From positions 247,001 through 311,000 of the forward strand of contig JAUIRK010000463.1 of NCBI GenBank assembly GCA_030549495.1: DNA of 64,000 bases. Reading direction: 5' to 3'. Source of the DNA: Nectonema munidae. Taxonomy: Eukaryota > Nematomorpha > Nectonematoida > Nectonematidae. The translations under genes were made by a program, and so were the position numbers. Positions 33,600-44,359 of the stretch are shown in pieces (positions within the stretch are counted from its first letter, which is position 1; every line of letters begins with the position of its first letter). The notes under the pieces are model-generated. The model was given only the letters and a program-made list of their open reading frames with translations. It was not told where the DNA came from and did no database searches.

Positions 33600-34260
33600 T
33601 CACATTTCCAAAAAAGATATGTGTGAACTTTGCAATTTACTTAATTCTTTTGATCTGCAAACTTTTGCAAAGTGTCCTAATTTGCCACAATTCTTACAGT
33701 TAACGTTTTTAGCTTGGCATTTATAACGTGGATGAAGTGGATTTCCACAAAAATAACAACGAGATAATGATACGTTGCTTGTATTTTGAGTACTATTGCG
33801 GGGAGATTTGCTTAATACTTCATTATCCGAAGCACTGTGAATTTTTATGTGCAATGTCCAGGGATCTGGCTAAGATAAAAACTTCATCTAGTTCTATTAC
33901 CTTACTTTCAAGTATGCGTTGTCTAATAAATACCGAGTCAAACCCCGTTATAAAGGCGTCTCTAACAGCTTTTAAGCGATACTGCTCAGCACTAACTGAT
34001 TTGAATTCACACTCCTTACTCAATACATTAAGTGCAGACAAATAAGTATCTAACCTTTCACCTGATTGTTGGGATCTTTTCAAAAATAGATGACGAGCAA
34101 AAATAACATTCACAGGTTTAATATATAGGCTTTCTAAGGCGAGTATAGCTTTTTCATATTGTTCGTGGTCAGCAATGTAGTTGTAGATTGAACTTGAAAT
34201 GGAATTAATCAGTAAGCTAAGTTTATCAGGGACGGTAAATGAATCTTTAATGACAAGCTA
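33600..34260 (-). pseudogene. Gypsy fossil: gag with CCHC knuckles
   Basis: Two Cys-rich knuckles (CYFCGNPLHPRYKC and CKNCGKLGHFAKVC) follow a gag-like helical region with FARHLFLKRSQQSGERLDTY. The protease region would lie at about 33300-33600. Fossil. Confidence 0.82.
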
Positions 34261-34600
34261 AAAAGTATTTTTTAAAGGTGAAGTATGCGAAAAACGAACT
34301 AAAAACGTATTATTGAAATTTAAAAGTTCAAATTAAATTTTAATACAAGTTTTATTTAAAAAAATCAAATAATAAAATCCTTTCTTCTATTTGTATCACT
34401 AGTGGTGGGATGTATCCCCTCATCCCCCCTCTAGATTCGCCCCTGTATATATTATAAATATTAACATATATACACATTGTTTGCTCACTTTATTACCTTT
34501 GTGAACTCTCTTTTATTTATAATAAAATTCTCTCTCTATTTTATATTTATATTGTTGTTTTATTTTATGTTTGGTGAGACAATAACCTATCTGCTTGGCT
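34261..34600. other. AT-rich DNA with a GC-rich repeat end at 34392-34445
   Basis: On the minus strand 34445 starts CAGGGGCGAATCTAGAGG. It shares the CAGGGGCG head of the repeat at 20362 and then diverges. Probably the end of another non-autonomous hAT-like element. Confidence 0.35.
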
Positions 34601-35020
34601 TCACCATGTTCTTATATTATTATATATATTTTTCCCCTTTTTTCAAATAAAATAAAATATTTAAAATATATTTTTTTAACTTTTTTAGCCACAAATCTCT
34701 TTAACTCTTTCACACAATTTCTTTCTCCACCCTTCAAACAGCATGTATTTACAATATTGGCTGCGTCAATCTCATCAACCCCCTTCTGGAGATTCTAGTC
34801 TATTAAATGAAGTTATCCTGATGCTACTCTTATAATCTCCTTTACGCATATACAAGCTCATTCTAAAACTAGTCTTATACACTTCATTCTCAAGCACTCC
34901 TTAAAAATATTCATGCAAATATATCATTATTGTGATTCTCAGTCAAACATTCCTAAACATTTTTATCGACTGCATTACAAAGCAATCCCTTTCAAACATA
35001 TATAACACATTTATTATTTC
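34600..35020 (+). other. possible C-terminal fragment of the A/C-rich LINE
   Basis: Pyrimidine-rich, low-G composition on the plus strand, like the LINE at 50540-52883. Short open pieces (67 codons at 34595-34798, then others to about 35000) show no definite motif. Composition is the main argument, so the call is weak. Confidence 0.22.
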
Positions 35021-35339
35021 TACCTTTCATTACTTTTATTAATAATAAATTAAGTTATATTAAATCAAATTACTTAAGAAAATAATCAGTTTTTGGAAAC
35101 ATGTATCTTAACCTTTTCACTTTTAATTTGTTAATCAATTTTTATTTAAGTTAAAATAGATTTTGATTGTTATTTAACAACAAACATGTGTACAATAAAT
35201 TTCTTCTTAAAAAAATTTCTTCTTATGTGTGAAGCATTGTGCCAGAAAATAAGAAGTGGCTATTATTATGTAGATAATATATTTTACATTTATTTAAAGC
35301 TTATAATAATGAGTTTTCTTTAGAGTTTTTAAATCATAT

Positions 35340-35545
35340 ATTTTCAGCCGCCCAGAATTAGTATTTATAAAACATTATTCGAAGTCCCATCCAATTGAAC
35401 AAGGAGTTCCAGATAGATCTATCCTTGCGCTACTTCTTTTCTCAATTTTTATAAATGATGTCACTAAAGTATGCGCATCCTATAACTATTTTCTATATGG
35501 GGATTACATAACATTGATAATCCCTTATTTATCTTTTGAAAGTTT
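35340..35545 (+). pseudogene. LINE reverse transcriptase fragment
   Basis: One frame reads EQGVPDRSILALLLFSIFIN followed by DVTKV and a decayed catalytic box (LYGDYITLI where the family has YADD). This is the fifth to seventh motif region of a non-LTR reverse transcriptase. Only about 65 codons survive, and the flanks are unrelated repeat DNA. Confidence 0.7.
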
Positions 35546-35574
35546 AGGTTAACTCAAATTTTTATAGGAATTTA

Positions 35575-35695
35575 ATTGTACAATATTGGCAGAATCATAT
35601 CCCTTCAAATTTTGTGACTTTTCCTAAAATCGCTAGCTGCATCTTTTGATACCATTTCCATGGTAGTTGAATGAAACTTTCATTTCCAAAACTTA
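35575..35695 (-). mobile_element. terminal fragment of the satellite-carrying piggyBac-type family
   Basis: The minus strand matches 46860-46955, the inner right end of the element at 43113: GTCATTCAACTACCATG, AAAAGATGCAGCTAGCGATT, AGTCACCAAATTTGAAGGGA and ATATGATTC recur in order with a few changes. No TTAA-flanked terminus was kept. Confidence 0.6.
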
Positions 35696-35699
35696 GAGT

Positions 35700-36540
35700 C
35701 TATATTATATACTACCTTGAAAAAAGGCATATTGTGTGTACTTGTCCCCATATTAGTCAAAGATTTTTTTAATGATATGAACATCTACCCGTTTTACAAT
35801 ATCGCTCGCTCATCTAAAAAAAGGTAAAATATTTAATGTAAATTCTGTTAAGTTTTAGAAAAAAAACTAAATATTAACAAAATTAGAAAAATTAAAGAAG
35901 CTTTTAATAAATTATATATCATGTCAAATATAATTTGTGATTTTTTCAAATAACATTCTTACTTTTTTATTTATGTAATAATTTATTTTAGAACAAATTT
36001 TACTTTTGATAATCATTTTTGTGAAATATATTCAAAGATAATATATAGGAATTACTTAAAATGTTCAAAATGCAAGAAAGTTTATTATTTTTATTGCCAA
36101 GATCTTTCAATGATTGAAGGTTGTAATTTTTGGAACAACCAATTTAAAATGTCTTCGTTTGGATCATATCCAAGGTTTGATTGCTAGTTAAAAAGATTAC
36201 AATTTTTTGATTCTCTGAACAATATTGAAAGGATGCAATTACTTGTTAAAGAAAATATCTTTTTGCGTAAAGAAGTTTCTCCTTTGTGTATTAAATATAC
36301 ATCGAAACTAGTTGATTTAAAGATTATTTAGTACCTCTCGTTACAAAAAACGACGCCAACTGCTTATTCAACTCTCTAATGTATACTCTTACATGTATAA
36401 AAATAACTTTTTGAAATTTATTCATGGCAAAATAATGTTAAAAATATGAAAACATAGATAATTAGTGATTCTAAAAGACATAATACAGCTGTCGTATTCT
36501 CTGAAGACTTTTAGCAAAATTGCAAAAATTTTAATAGATT
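35700..36540. other. AT-rich DNA, no gene assigned
   Basis: Short scraps only; 36110-36400 has weakly coding-like stretches without recognisable motifs. Confidence 0.35.
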
Positions 36541-36578
36541 TCGGCCCCACCTATAAGAAATTTCTGGATCCGCCAATG
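36541..36578 (-). mobile_element. hAT-like terminus
   Basis: The minus strand from 36578 reads CATTGGCGGATCCAG, close to the CAGTGGCGGATCCAG ends shared by many hAT MITEs. The other end was not found. Confidence 0.4.
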
Positions 36579-37740
36579 TATAAAAGATAAAACTTTTATA
36601 CCTAATCATTTTGTACCATTAATTAGAAAGGAATGCTTATATTCGAATCATTATAAAAAAAAATTTTGCAATGAAAATACAAATGTCTTCGATTTTTCCC
36701 CAGAAAAGAAACCAAAGATTATTGAGTGTGAAAAGACTGATAATAACATTGGAGTAACATCAAATCCAAATTATGATAAAAATTATATTCAAGGTTTTAT
36801 GTCTTCACCTAGAATAATTAAAAATCTGAAAATTACTATCAAAATGTTCCAAAAAATATCACAAAAAATATTTTTGTATTGGAAAAACTATATAACAAAA
36901 TATTTTTTCATGACTCATGTGGAAGCTGGTAAAGCGTCAAAAAACTATTATGGGAGTTGATAAGACTTATAACCTAAGTTCTTGTTTTGTAACTACTACT
37001 GTGTTTCGTGATAAAAACATTCTTTCAAAAAAAAAACACGGTCTTCTCCAGGCTAGTTTTTTTACAGTTTGACTCAACTTTTGAAACTTTTTGCGAGTTT
37101 TTCTCTTATTTAAGGCAAATTTTATTTGCAGACATTACATGTAAGAGTTTACAAAACCTTATAATAAGAACCGATGAAGAGTATGCATTGGTTAAATCAA
37201 TTAATTTTTGTTTTGGCGAGGCCAAATATTACTCTGTACGAGACATTCAAAAGAAAACATTGAAAGAAACTTGAGATAAATTTGGTTTTTATTTGTCAAA
37301 AAAACGCTTACCAACGATTGAGAAGTTTATGTTTGTTCCTAGATCCCTTTTCCCTTTGATACCATCTAATTGGAAAAATAACACTGGTCAACAACAAATT
37401 TGTTGTCTGTATTTTTAAGCTGATTTAGGACGAATCTGATGCGCTGAATCCAAAACTCACATTAGTTTTGTTCAATCAGGTCAAGTTTTTGAGATATGGC
37501 CACATGTCGTTTTTTACATTTTTGTTCACATGTACGCATGTGTGGAGCATTTTAGAAGTAGGTGGGGGTAAAATGTCATGTCAAATAATTGTTTTGATTG
37601 GAAATAATTATTTTAATGACAAGAAGTATTCAGGTAAAAAGTTGTATTTCTTGAAATAACGAACTCTGAAGAATGTACAATACCTACATGCGCCAATTTA
37701 TGACTAATTTGTACCTATTTTTGTTTTGCAGGTGAATGAT

Positions 37741-39411
37741 ATGGCTTCGACCAGAAGATCGTGCAGAAATAAGCCCGATGTGTTTTGTTACATATGTGGA
37801 GAATACACCATTGTTCCTAATAGGAAGCCAGTCACAAGTTACATAAGGCGTGCTTACCATGCTTATTTTGGTATTAAACTTGGTGACCAGGATAAAGCTT
37901 GGGCGCCACACATGGTGTGCAAAGCATGCACCGAGACTCTGCGTGGGTGGACCAACAGCAAGAGGAGTCTGAAGTTTGGAATTCCCATGGTTTGGAGGGA
38001 GCCGAGAAACCATGTCACTGACTGCTACTTCTGCGCTGTTGATGTGTCTGGAATCAACAGAAAGAACCGGGGCAGCCTCAAGTATCCTGATCTTCAATCA
38101 GCACGTCGTCCTGTAGCTTATTGTGATGCAATTCGAGTGCCTATCTTCGGCGAACTTCCTGACATTAGTGACGAAGATGCCTCCAGTGTTGAAGGACATG
38201 AAGAAGAAGAAGTGGTTCTTGAAGATGATGCTCCACATCCATTTTCCCAAAAGGAATTGAATGATCTAGTTCGCGACCTCAGCTTGTCAAAGGACTCTGC
38301 CGAACTGTTGGCATCCAGATTGAAAGAAAAAAACCTCCTCTCTGACAGTGCTCGCATCAGCTTCTTCCGCAACAGGCATCAAGAGTACCTCCGTTTTTTC
38401 TCTGAAGAGAAGGACTTGGTGTACTGTGCTGATATTGCGCAGCTTCTGCTCAAGCTTGTAGTGCCACAGTATGAACCCAAAGATTGAAGAATGTTCATTG
38501 ACAGCAGCAAGCGATCACTGAAATGTGTTCTGCTACACAACGGCAACCAGTCTGTCTCTGTACCCATCGCTCACTCGACTACACTGAAGGAAAAGTATGA
38601 AGCGGTGAAGTATGTGCTGGAGAAAATTGGCTATGATCAGCATAAGTGGTTTATTTGTGTTGACCTGAAGATGGTGAACTTTTTGTTGGGACAACAGTCT
38701 GGCTTCACCAAGTACCCATGTTTTCTGTGCATGTGGAATAGTAGGGACCGTGCTCAGCATTACACGAAGAAGGACTGGCCTGTGCGAGAGGAATTGGTGC
38801 CATGCAAAGAAAGGAACGTCATCAACGACCCTCTGGTGGACAGAGACAGAATACTCTTCCCACCGCTGCACATCAAGCTCGGCTTAATCAAGCAGTTCAC
38901 CAAGGCTCTGGACAAAGATGGTGACTGCTTCACTTACTTGTGCCAGGCTTTTCCAGGATTGACTATGGAGAAGTTGAAAGCTGGCATCTTTGATGGTCCT
39001 CAGATCCGTCAGCTCATCAGAGATCCAGAGTTCAAAAATTCAATGAACGAAGTGGAACTGGAAGCGTGGAAGACATTTGTTTTGATAGTGAAGAACTTTC
39101 TTGGCAACAATAAGGCCAGAAACTACGCAGAACTTGTCAACAACATGCTGACTGCTTTCAGAAACCTGGGCTGCAACATGAGCATCAAGATGCACTACCT
39201 ATTTTCACATATGAACCGGTTTCCTGAGAACCTGGGTTCAATGAGTGACGAGCAGAGGGAGAGATTCCACCAGGACATGAAGGAGTTGGAGACCAGGTAT
39301 CAGGGTCGCTGGGACGCAGTCATGATGGCTGACTACTGTTGGAATCTGAAGAGAGACCTCCCTGCCGCTGAACATTCCAGGACTTCGAAGAAACGGAAGT
39401 TCAAGCCCTGA
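37741..39411 (+). pseudogene. transposase-like protein of the CACTGG element (one in-frame TGA)
   Basis: About 556 codons in one frame from ATG 37741. The only interruption is a TGA at 38485-38487, where relatives I recall have Trp, so a single TGG-to-TGA change is likely. The frame extends slightly upstream through a TTTTGTTTTGCAG that looks like a splice acceptor, so an earlier exon is possible. N-terminal paired cysteines CYICGEY and CKACTETL form a ZAD-like zinc module, followed by CYFCAVD. An acidic linker near residues 140-175 precedes NDLVRDLSLSKDSAELLASR. Then come MFIDSSKRSLKCVLLHNG, FICVDLKMVNFLLGQQSG with YPCFLCMW, and SDEQRERFHQDM. Asp, Asp and Glu at these places plus the Cys-x-x-Cys insert suggest an RNase H-like transposase of CMC/Transib/RAG1 style (inference). 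It ends in a basic KKRKFKP tail that could act as a nuclear signal. Near-identical proteins occur in many copies in aquatic animals, as I remember. Confidence 0.75.
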
Positions 39412-39510
39412 AGTTTGAACAGTGGTGACGCAACATGCAATTTACTTGTACTTACCTTTATCAATGCCCACCATCCAGATGACAGTAATCGATGTTTCTA
39501 TCATGTAATC

Positions 39511-39516
39511 AATAAA
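39511..39516 (+). terminator. polyadenylation signal of the CACTGG element gene
   Basis: AATAAA about 100 bases after the stop codon, inside the element. Confidence 0.5.
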
Positions 39517-40389
39517 TGTTGTTGGCAAAACATTTTTTTTTCTTAAAAACATGTTTAGGATGATATGTGTTGACAAAAATCAGCTGATAATGCCACAAAA
39601 ATGTAATTGATTTTGTCACAAGATCTGATTTTTTCAAATCAACTTAGCACAAAAACCTGACCTGATGGAGAGAAACGGATGCCATTTCCTGATCCAGCAG
39701 TGCCAGAATACCCTAATTCACTTGTAGAAATCTAGACAACATTCAGAAAGTAAAAAATTGTTGACCAGTGTAATCTATCAGAATCTTTAAATAATGTTCT
39801 CAAGTTGTCAATAAACTGGGAACCAAGGAGTTTGATTGATTTAATTACCTGTTTACATGATCAAGCAATTTTTGCAGAAAAAATGATCAAAGAATCGATA
39901 CATGGTATGGGTAACTATCAATTAATGGATAAAGCAAAAAAGTTTTGGATTAAAATTTTTTTGGAATCAATATGATGAACAAAAGAAAGAAGAAGTTTTC
40001 AAAAAAGTAATAGAACCAAACAAAAACTTTGTTATTTCAAAAGATGGTGAATTAACAGTGAAAACTAAAAAACTTGCATCTAAACCCTGTCAAACCAGTT
40101 ATAAAAGGTAATATTTCGCTAATTTTTTATTATCATTTACATATAATTTTTTAAGATCGAAGAGAGCAACAAGTTAAAAAACTTTTTTGTCACTTAAATC
40201 GAAATTTATAACGTTATTGATTGAAGTACAAAGTTATCTTTTTAAACCTATTATAAAAAAAGCCTTCATACTAGATAAATAAAAAGAGTTAAATTTCAAA
40301 CAAATTTATTTAAATAAAACAAATTTTTGACTCCACGAGTATACGTTTTCAACTAAATGTAGAAGATATAAATGCTTTGAATGAAAAGA

Positions 40390-40600
40390 ATTAAACGGAG
40401 TTAGAGTGGATGAGAGGATCTTTGGTACTGTTAGAGGCTGAGTTGTAATGAGATATACTTGGTTGAAAGGATAACTGTTTAAAGATGAATGACAGATAAA
40501 ATCTGAGAGTGGGCAAATTTTTAGTGTGAGGAGTTGTGTTGCAAGTATGATTTACATAAGAAAAAAAGTACATATAATAGAGGTATGAAGATGCATAGAA
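40390..40600 (-). other. possible fragment of the A/C-rich LINE
   Basis: The minus strand is C/A-rich with almost no G, like the LINE at 50540-52883, and keeps 60 open codons with no definite motif. Assignment rests on composition. Confidence 0.25.
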
Positions 40601-40617
40601 TATTAAAGAAGATTAAG

Positions 40618-40885
40618 TAGAGGAATGAATATATGAAGCAACAAATATATATGTAGATTTATATGAATATTGATACAAAATAATAAAATAAAACTTTTAC
40701 ATTTTTAAAGAGAGAGGAATGAAAATATGGAGCAACAAATATAAATGTAGGTTTATATGAATATTGATACAAAATAAAATAAAACTTGTACATTTTTAAA
40801 GAGAGAGGAATGAATATATGGAGCAACAAATATATCTGTAGGTTTATATGAATATTGATACAAAATAATAAAATAAAAGATTATA
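40618..40885. repeat. tandem repeat, about 93-bp unit, three copies
   Basis: Three successive copies start near 40618, 40712 and 40804. Each contains GAGGAATGAATATATG, GAGCAACAAATATA and TATGAATATTGATACAAAAT. Small length differences only. Confidence 0.85.
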
Positions 40886-40924
40886 CTCATAATCTTATTA
40901 ATACAGTAAATGATGAAATATTTT

Positions 40925-41270
40925 TTAATAAAATAAAAAGAAAGAGCCCTATATTTACAGTCTTTTGTTGAATGCATCATGATTAAACTTTAAAAAAATT
41001 TTCCGTATACAATTAATACATTTATCGGAATCTTTCTTTGACGAAATGGTACATAATTCAGATTTATGGCCTTCAGCGAAAAATTTATAGACGTTTCTTT
41101 TGTTCCTACAATATGAAGATGTATGACCAAAACTTTAACAATTTGTGCATTGCTTGCATGAATAGAAATCAAAAATCTTGTAATAACACTACGATAAATA
41201 CAAATTACTTCCATACTTTTTATATCATTATATACGGAAAAAACTACAAGTTTGTTATTCATCATTTAAT
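40925..41270 (-). pseudogene. LINE ORF1 (gag-like) fragment with CCHC knuckles
   Basis: On the minus strand a frame reads CTNC-stop-SFGHTSSYCRN, then EGHKSELC and CINC, a row of zinc-knuckle relics as in the ORF1 of jockey/I-type LINEs. It continues in another frame with KYRALSFYFIKKYFII down to about 40925. It has several stops and frame changes. It is not the same family as the A/C-rich LINE at 50540 by composition. Confidence 0.55.
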
Positions 41271-41789
41271 TTCTTTAGGAAAAAGCTATTCTAAAAAGTT
41301 TTTATTTCAAGTAATGGTTTTATGTATTCATTTTTATTTATTGAGTCAAGTATCAATTCATCACTCAAATCCTAATCTAAATTCTTAAGGATAATTTTAG
41401 AGCAAAATCTAGGATCTTTAGTATGCTTATTTTTGGTTTTAGTTTCCAAAATAGATTTAGCATTCTCCAAGATTGGGAGTCTGGTAAAATGAATATTGTA
41501 AAAAATTGGCTCAATCTTTGTGAATTTTCTTAATATCGCTAGGAGCATTATAAGTAAATAAACTTAACAGATAAAATGAGAGAATTGAGCAAATAATTTG
41601 GAAATATATGAAGAACTTAACAATTCAGGGCACAAATCTAATTTAACAAAGTACCGCCATCATAAAAGTGAGTTGAATGTATAAGATGAGAATTGATATA
41701 CGAATTGATTAATATAGTGAACATCTACTAAGAATCAAATTATATATTTAAAAAAAATTAAAAGTATAGAGAATTTATAACCTATAGGG
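41271..41789. other. AT-rich DNA, no gene seen
   Basis: Between a LINE scrap and the hAT element at 41790; nothing recognisable. Confidence 0.5.
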
Positions 41790-43204
41790 CAGGGTTGTCC
41801 AACCTATTTTCCAATTGGGCCAAATTGAAAGTTCCACACATTCTATCGGGCCAAATTGAAATTTTTTGAAAAAATAAATAAAAGTGAGATGCTCATGAGA
41901 AAAACGTATATTTATTAGTGAACAATTAAACTAAAATATATTTGTTAATGTGATTTTTGAAATTGTTTGTTTTTAATAATCTCTTCAAGATCCAATTCAA
42001 TTTTAGTGTTTTGATATTTTTCATCGAAGAAAATATTTGCTCACAGCAATTTGTGCTAGCCCACATAGAAAAGAATTTCATCGCATTATCACAAATTTTG
42101 GGAAATTCATGTAAAGTTACAATCTTTTTATAAAAGCATGATAATTTTTCTTCTCTATGGATTTCCTTTAAATTTCGCCTTGACTGAATTTCTATCAGTT
42201 CTAACTGAAAAGAACTGACAGCCTTTTGATATTCAACGTTGAAAGGATCGATGAAAATATTCAAGTTTTGATTGCCATTCTTAAAATCTTTAAATCTAGC
42301 GTCAAATTCTTCTAACAAATGTTGAATATTAAGATTTGCTAGCAAACCTGTTATATCAGTAAAGAAAGCCAAATGATCCAGCCATTTTTCGTCTTCCAAA
42401 AACTCAAAGTTTCGATTTTTTGACTTGAGAAAGAATTTAATTTCTGGTATAAGACCGGAAAATCTTTTCAAAGTTGAAGCTCTGCTCAGCCATCTTACCT
42501 TCGTGAAATAAATAACATCTTCAAACTCACTTCCTACTTCATTTAAATAATTTTTAAATTCCCTGTGATTCAAACCTCAAGATCTAATAAAATTTACAGT
42601 TTTTACCAAGTCTGTCATGATGTGTTCCATTTTTAACTTTTGAGAGCAAAGTTGCTGCTGATGAATGATACAATGATAACTGATGATACTTTCATTTATA
42701 TTTTTTTTTAAAGTTAGCAACAAAGCCATTTTTGACTCTTATCATAGATGGAGCACCATCAGTTGTCAACGAAACAATCTTGCTTGCATCAATATTGAAC
42801 TTCTTCAAACAGTTTTTGACTTCATTATATATATCTTCTCTCGTTGTTGTACCTTTCATGGAACACAAATCCAACATTTCTTCTATTTGTACAAAATTTT
42901 CATCAATACCTTTGATGAAAATTGCTAATTGAGCAGTATCACTTTGATCAAGGCTTTCATCTAAAGCTAAACTGTAATAACGACATTTAGACAAACATTT
43001 TTAAGACTATTTTCAGTAAAATTTGCCATATCATCTATTATACGAGAAATTGTTTGATGAGACAGACTTGTTTCGTTGATCAGGTACTGTTTTTGTGGAC
43101 AATACTCTTTAACCCTATTAGTGCTGGGCAAAATTTGTCCGCTCAAGTGCCCCCCCCCTATTTTTCTCAGAGATTAATAAATTTTTATAAATATTTTTGA
43201 TGTT

Positions 43205-44060
43205 ACATATATATTTCAACTATGCTGAATTCATTGGTGATGCCCATTTTTTTATCAAAATCAATCAAACCTGTCAAAAAATTGATTTATATTTGACAGC
43301 TCATCTCAAAAAGGAACTTTTTATTTAAATAAATATATAAAGTTTTTTACGCATGTATACCCATTTTCAAATATGCTGAATTCAGTGGTGATATTCATTT
43401 TTTATGAAAATCAATCAAACCTGTCAAAAAATTGATCTAAATGTGACAACTCATCTCAAAAAGGAACTTTTTATCTAAATAAGTATATAAAGTTTTTTAC
43501 ACATGTATACCCATTTTCAAATATGCGGAATTCAGTGGTGATATTCATTTTTTATGAAAATCAATCAAACCTATCAAAAAATTGATCTAAATGTGACAGC
43601 TCATCTCAAAAAGGAACTTTTTATCTAGATAGGTATATAAAGTTTTTTACAAATGTATACCCATTTCAAATATGCTGAATTCAGTGGTGATATTCATTTT
43701 TTATGAAAATCATTCAAACCTGTCAAAAAAGTGATTTACATATGACAGCTCATCTCAAAAAAAACTTTTTATCTAAATAAGTATATAAAGTTTTTTACAC
43801 ATGTATACCCATTTTCAAATATGCTGAATTCAGTGGTGATATTCATTTTTTATGAAAATCAATCAAACCTGTCAAAAAATTGATCTAAATGTAACAGCCC
43901 ATCTCAAAAAGAAACTTTTTATCTAAATAAGTATATAAAGTTTTTTACACATATATACCCATTTTTAAGCATGCGTAATTCAGTGGTGATATTCATTTTT
44001 TTATAAAAATCAATCAAAACTGTCAAAAAATTGATTTATCCCAAAAAGAAAGGATCAGGC
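43205..44060. repeat. satellite array 1 of the piggyBac-type element (about 150-bp unit)
   Basis: About six units start near 43222, 43374, 43524, 43671, 43822 and 43972, marked by GAATTCAGTGGTGATATTCA, AATCAATCAAACCTGTCAAA and ATCTCAAAAAGGAACTTTTT. Two more diverged units reach about 44350. The same unit makes up 14563-15060. Confidence 0.92.
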
Positions 44061-44359
44061 ACGGTTTTTTGAATTAGAGAATTACGTTTAATAGAAAGTA
44101 TAGGGAGGTGATGAAGTTTACCGTGCATGGCATTTTACACAATATACCCATTTTCAAGTAGGCTGTGTTTACTGGTTATATTCCTTTTTTTTTATAAATA
44201 TTAGTCAAACCTGACAAAATAATTTAAATATGACAGCCCATGTCAAAATTAAAATTTTAATTCTTTTAAATTTTTTTTTACACTTAAAGTATGCAGAATT
44301 TAAATGGTGATGTTCATTTTTTATGAAATCAATAAAACCTGTCAAAAAATCGATTAAAC

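Larger units (their letters stand above)
30191..34260 (-). mobile_element. Ty3/Gypsy LTR retroelement fossil
   Basis: Minus-strand order is gag with zinc knuckles (about 34260-33600), protease region, reverse transcriptase (about 33290-32600), RNase H (about 32570-32050), integrase (about 31980-30430) and one 3' LTR (30191-30408). This gag-pol order is that of Ty3/Gypsy. No matching 5' LTR was found above 34260, so the element is truncated at its 5' side and age cannot be judged from an LTR pair; the level of decay suggests it is old. It is broken, with at least five interruptions, and is also split by a 531-bp MITE inside the integrase. Confidence 0.88.
37382..39770 (+). mobile_element. CACTGG-ended DNA transposon with 3-bp TAA duplication
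   Basis: The left end CACTGGTCAACAA (37382-37394) is matched by its exact inverted copy at the right end (39758-39770). TAA stands on both sides (37379-37381 and 39771-39773). The 2389-base element is inserted in the MULE reading frame, which is restored when it is taken out with one TAA. It is clearly richer in G+C than the window, about half by eye across the coding part. It holds one gene (37741-39411) and an AATAAA at 39511. CACT-type ends with a 3-bp duplication are those of the CMC (CACTA/EnSpm-Mirage-Chapaev) group, but the protein could not be assigned with certainty. Confidence 0.88.
36620..40110 (+). pseudogene. MULE transposase remnant, split by the CACTGG element
   Basis: Two parts: 36620-37381 and 39771-about 40110. 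The first has FMTHVEAGKASKN, then the catalytic start GVDKTYNLSSCFVTTTVF (Asp at about 36960), STFETFCEFFSYL, the second acidic motif TDEEYALVKSINF near 37175, and VRDIQKKT. Family members I recall have CVRHIQKN at that last site, so Cys and His are lost. The second part continues LSESLNNVLKLSINWEPRSL and IHGMGNYQLMDKA, the helical C-terminal part of the same domain. A few stops and frame shifts occur in both halves. Removing 37382-39770 plus one TAA makes the Asn-Trp-Lys-Asn-Asn/Leu-Ser-Glu-Ser join exactly in frame. Confidence 0.78.

Noticed and set aside
37684-38871. Several open frames of 62 to 137 codons on the minus strand across the CACTGG element gene
   Set aside because: All are shadows of the conserved plus-strand protein.
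40990-41388. Overlapping open frames of 91 and 116 codons on opposite strands
   Set aside because: Neither is the real reading; the zinc-knuckle pattern is in a third, interrupted frame on the minus strand, which is reported as a LINE ORF1 relic.
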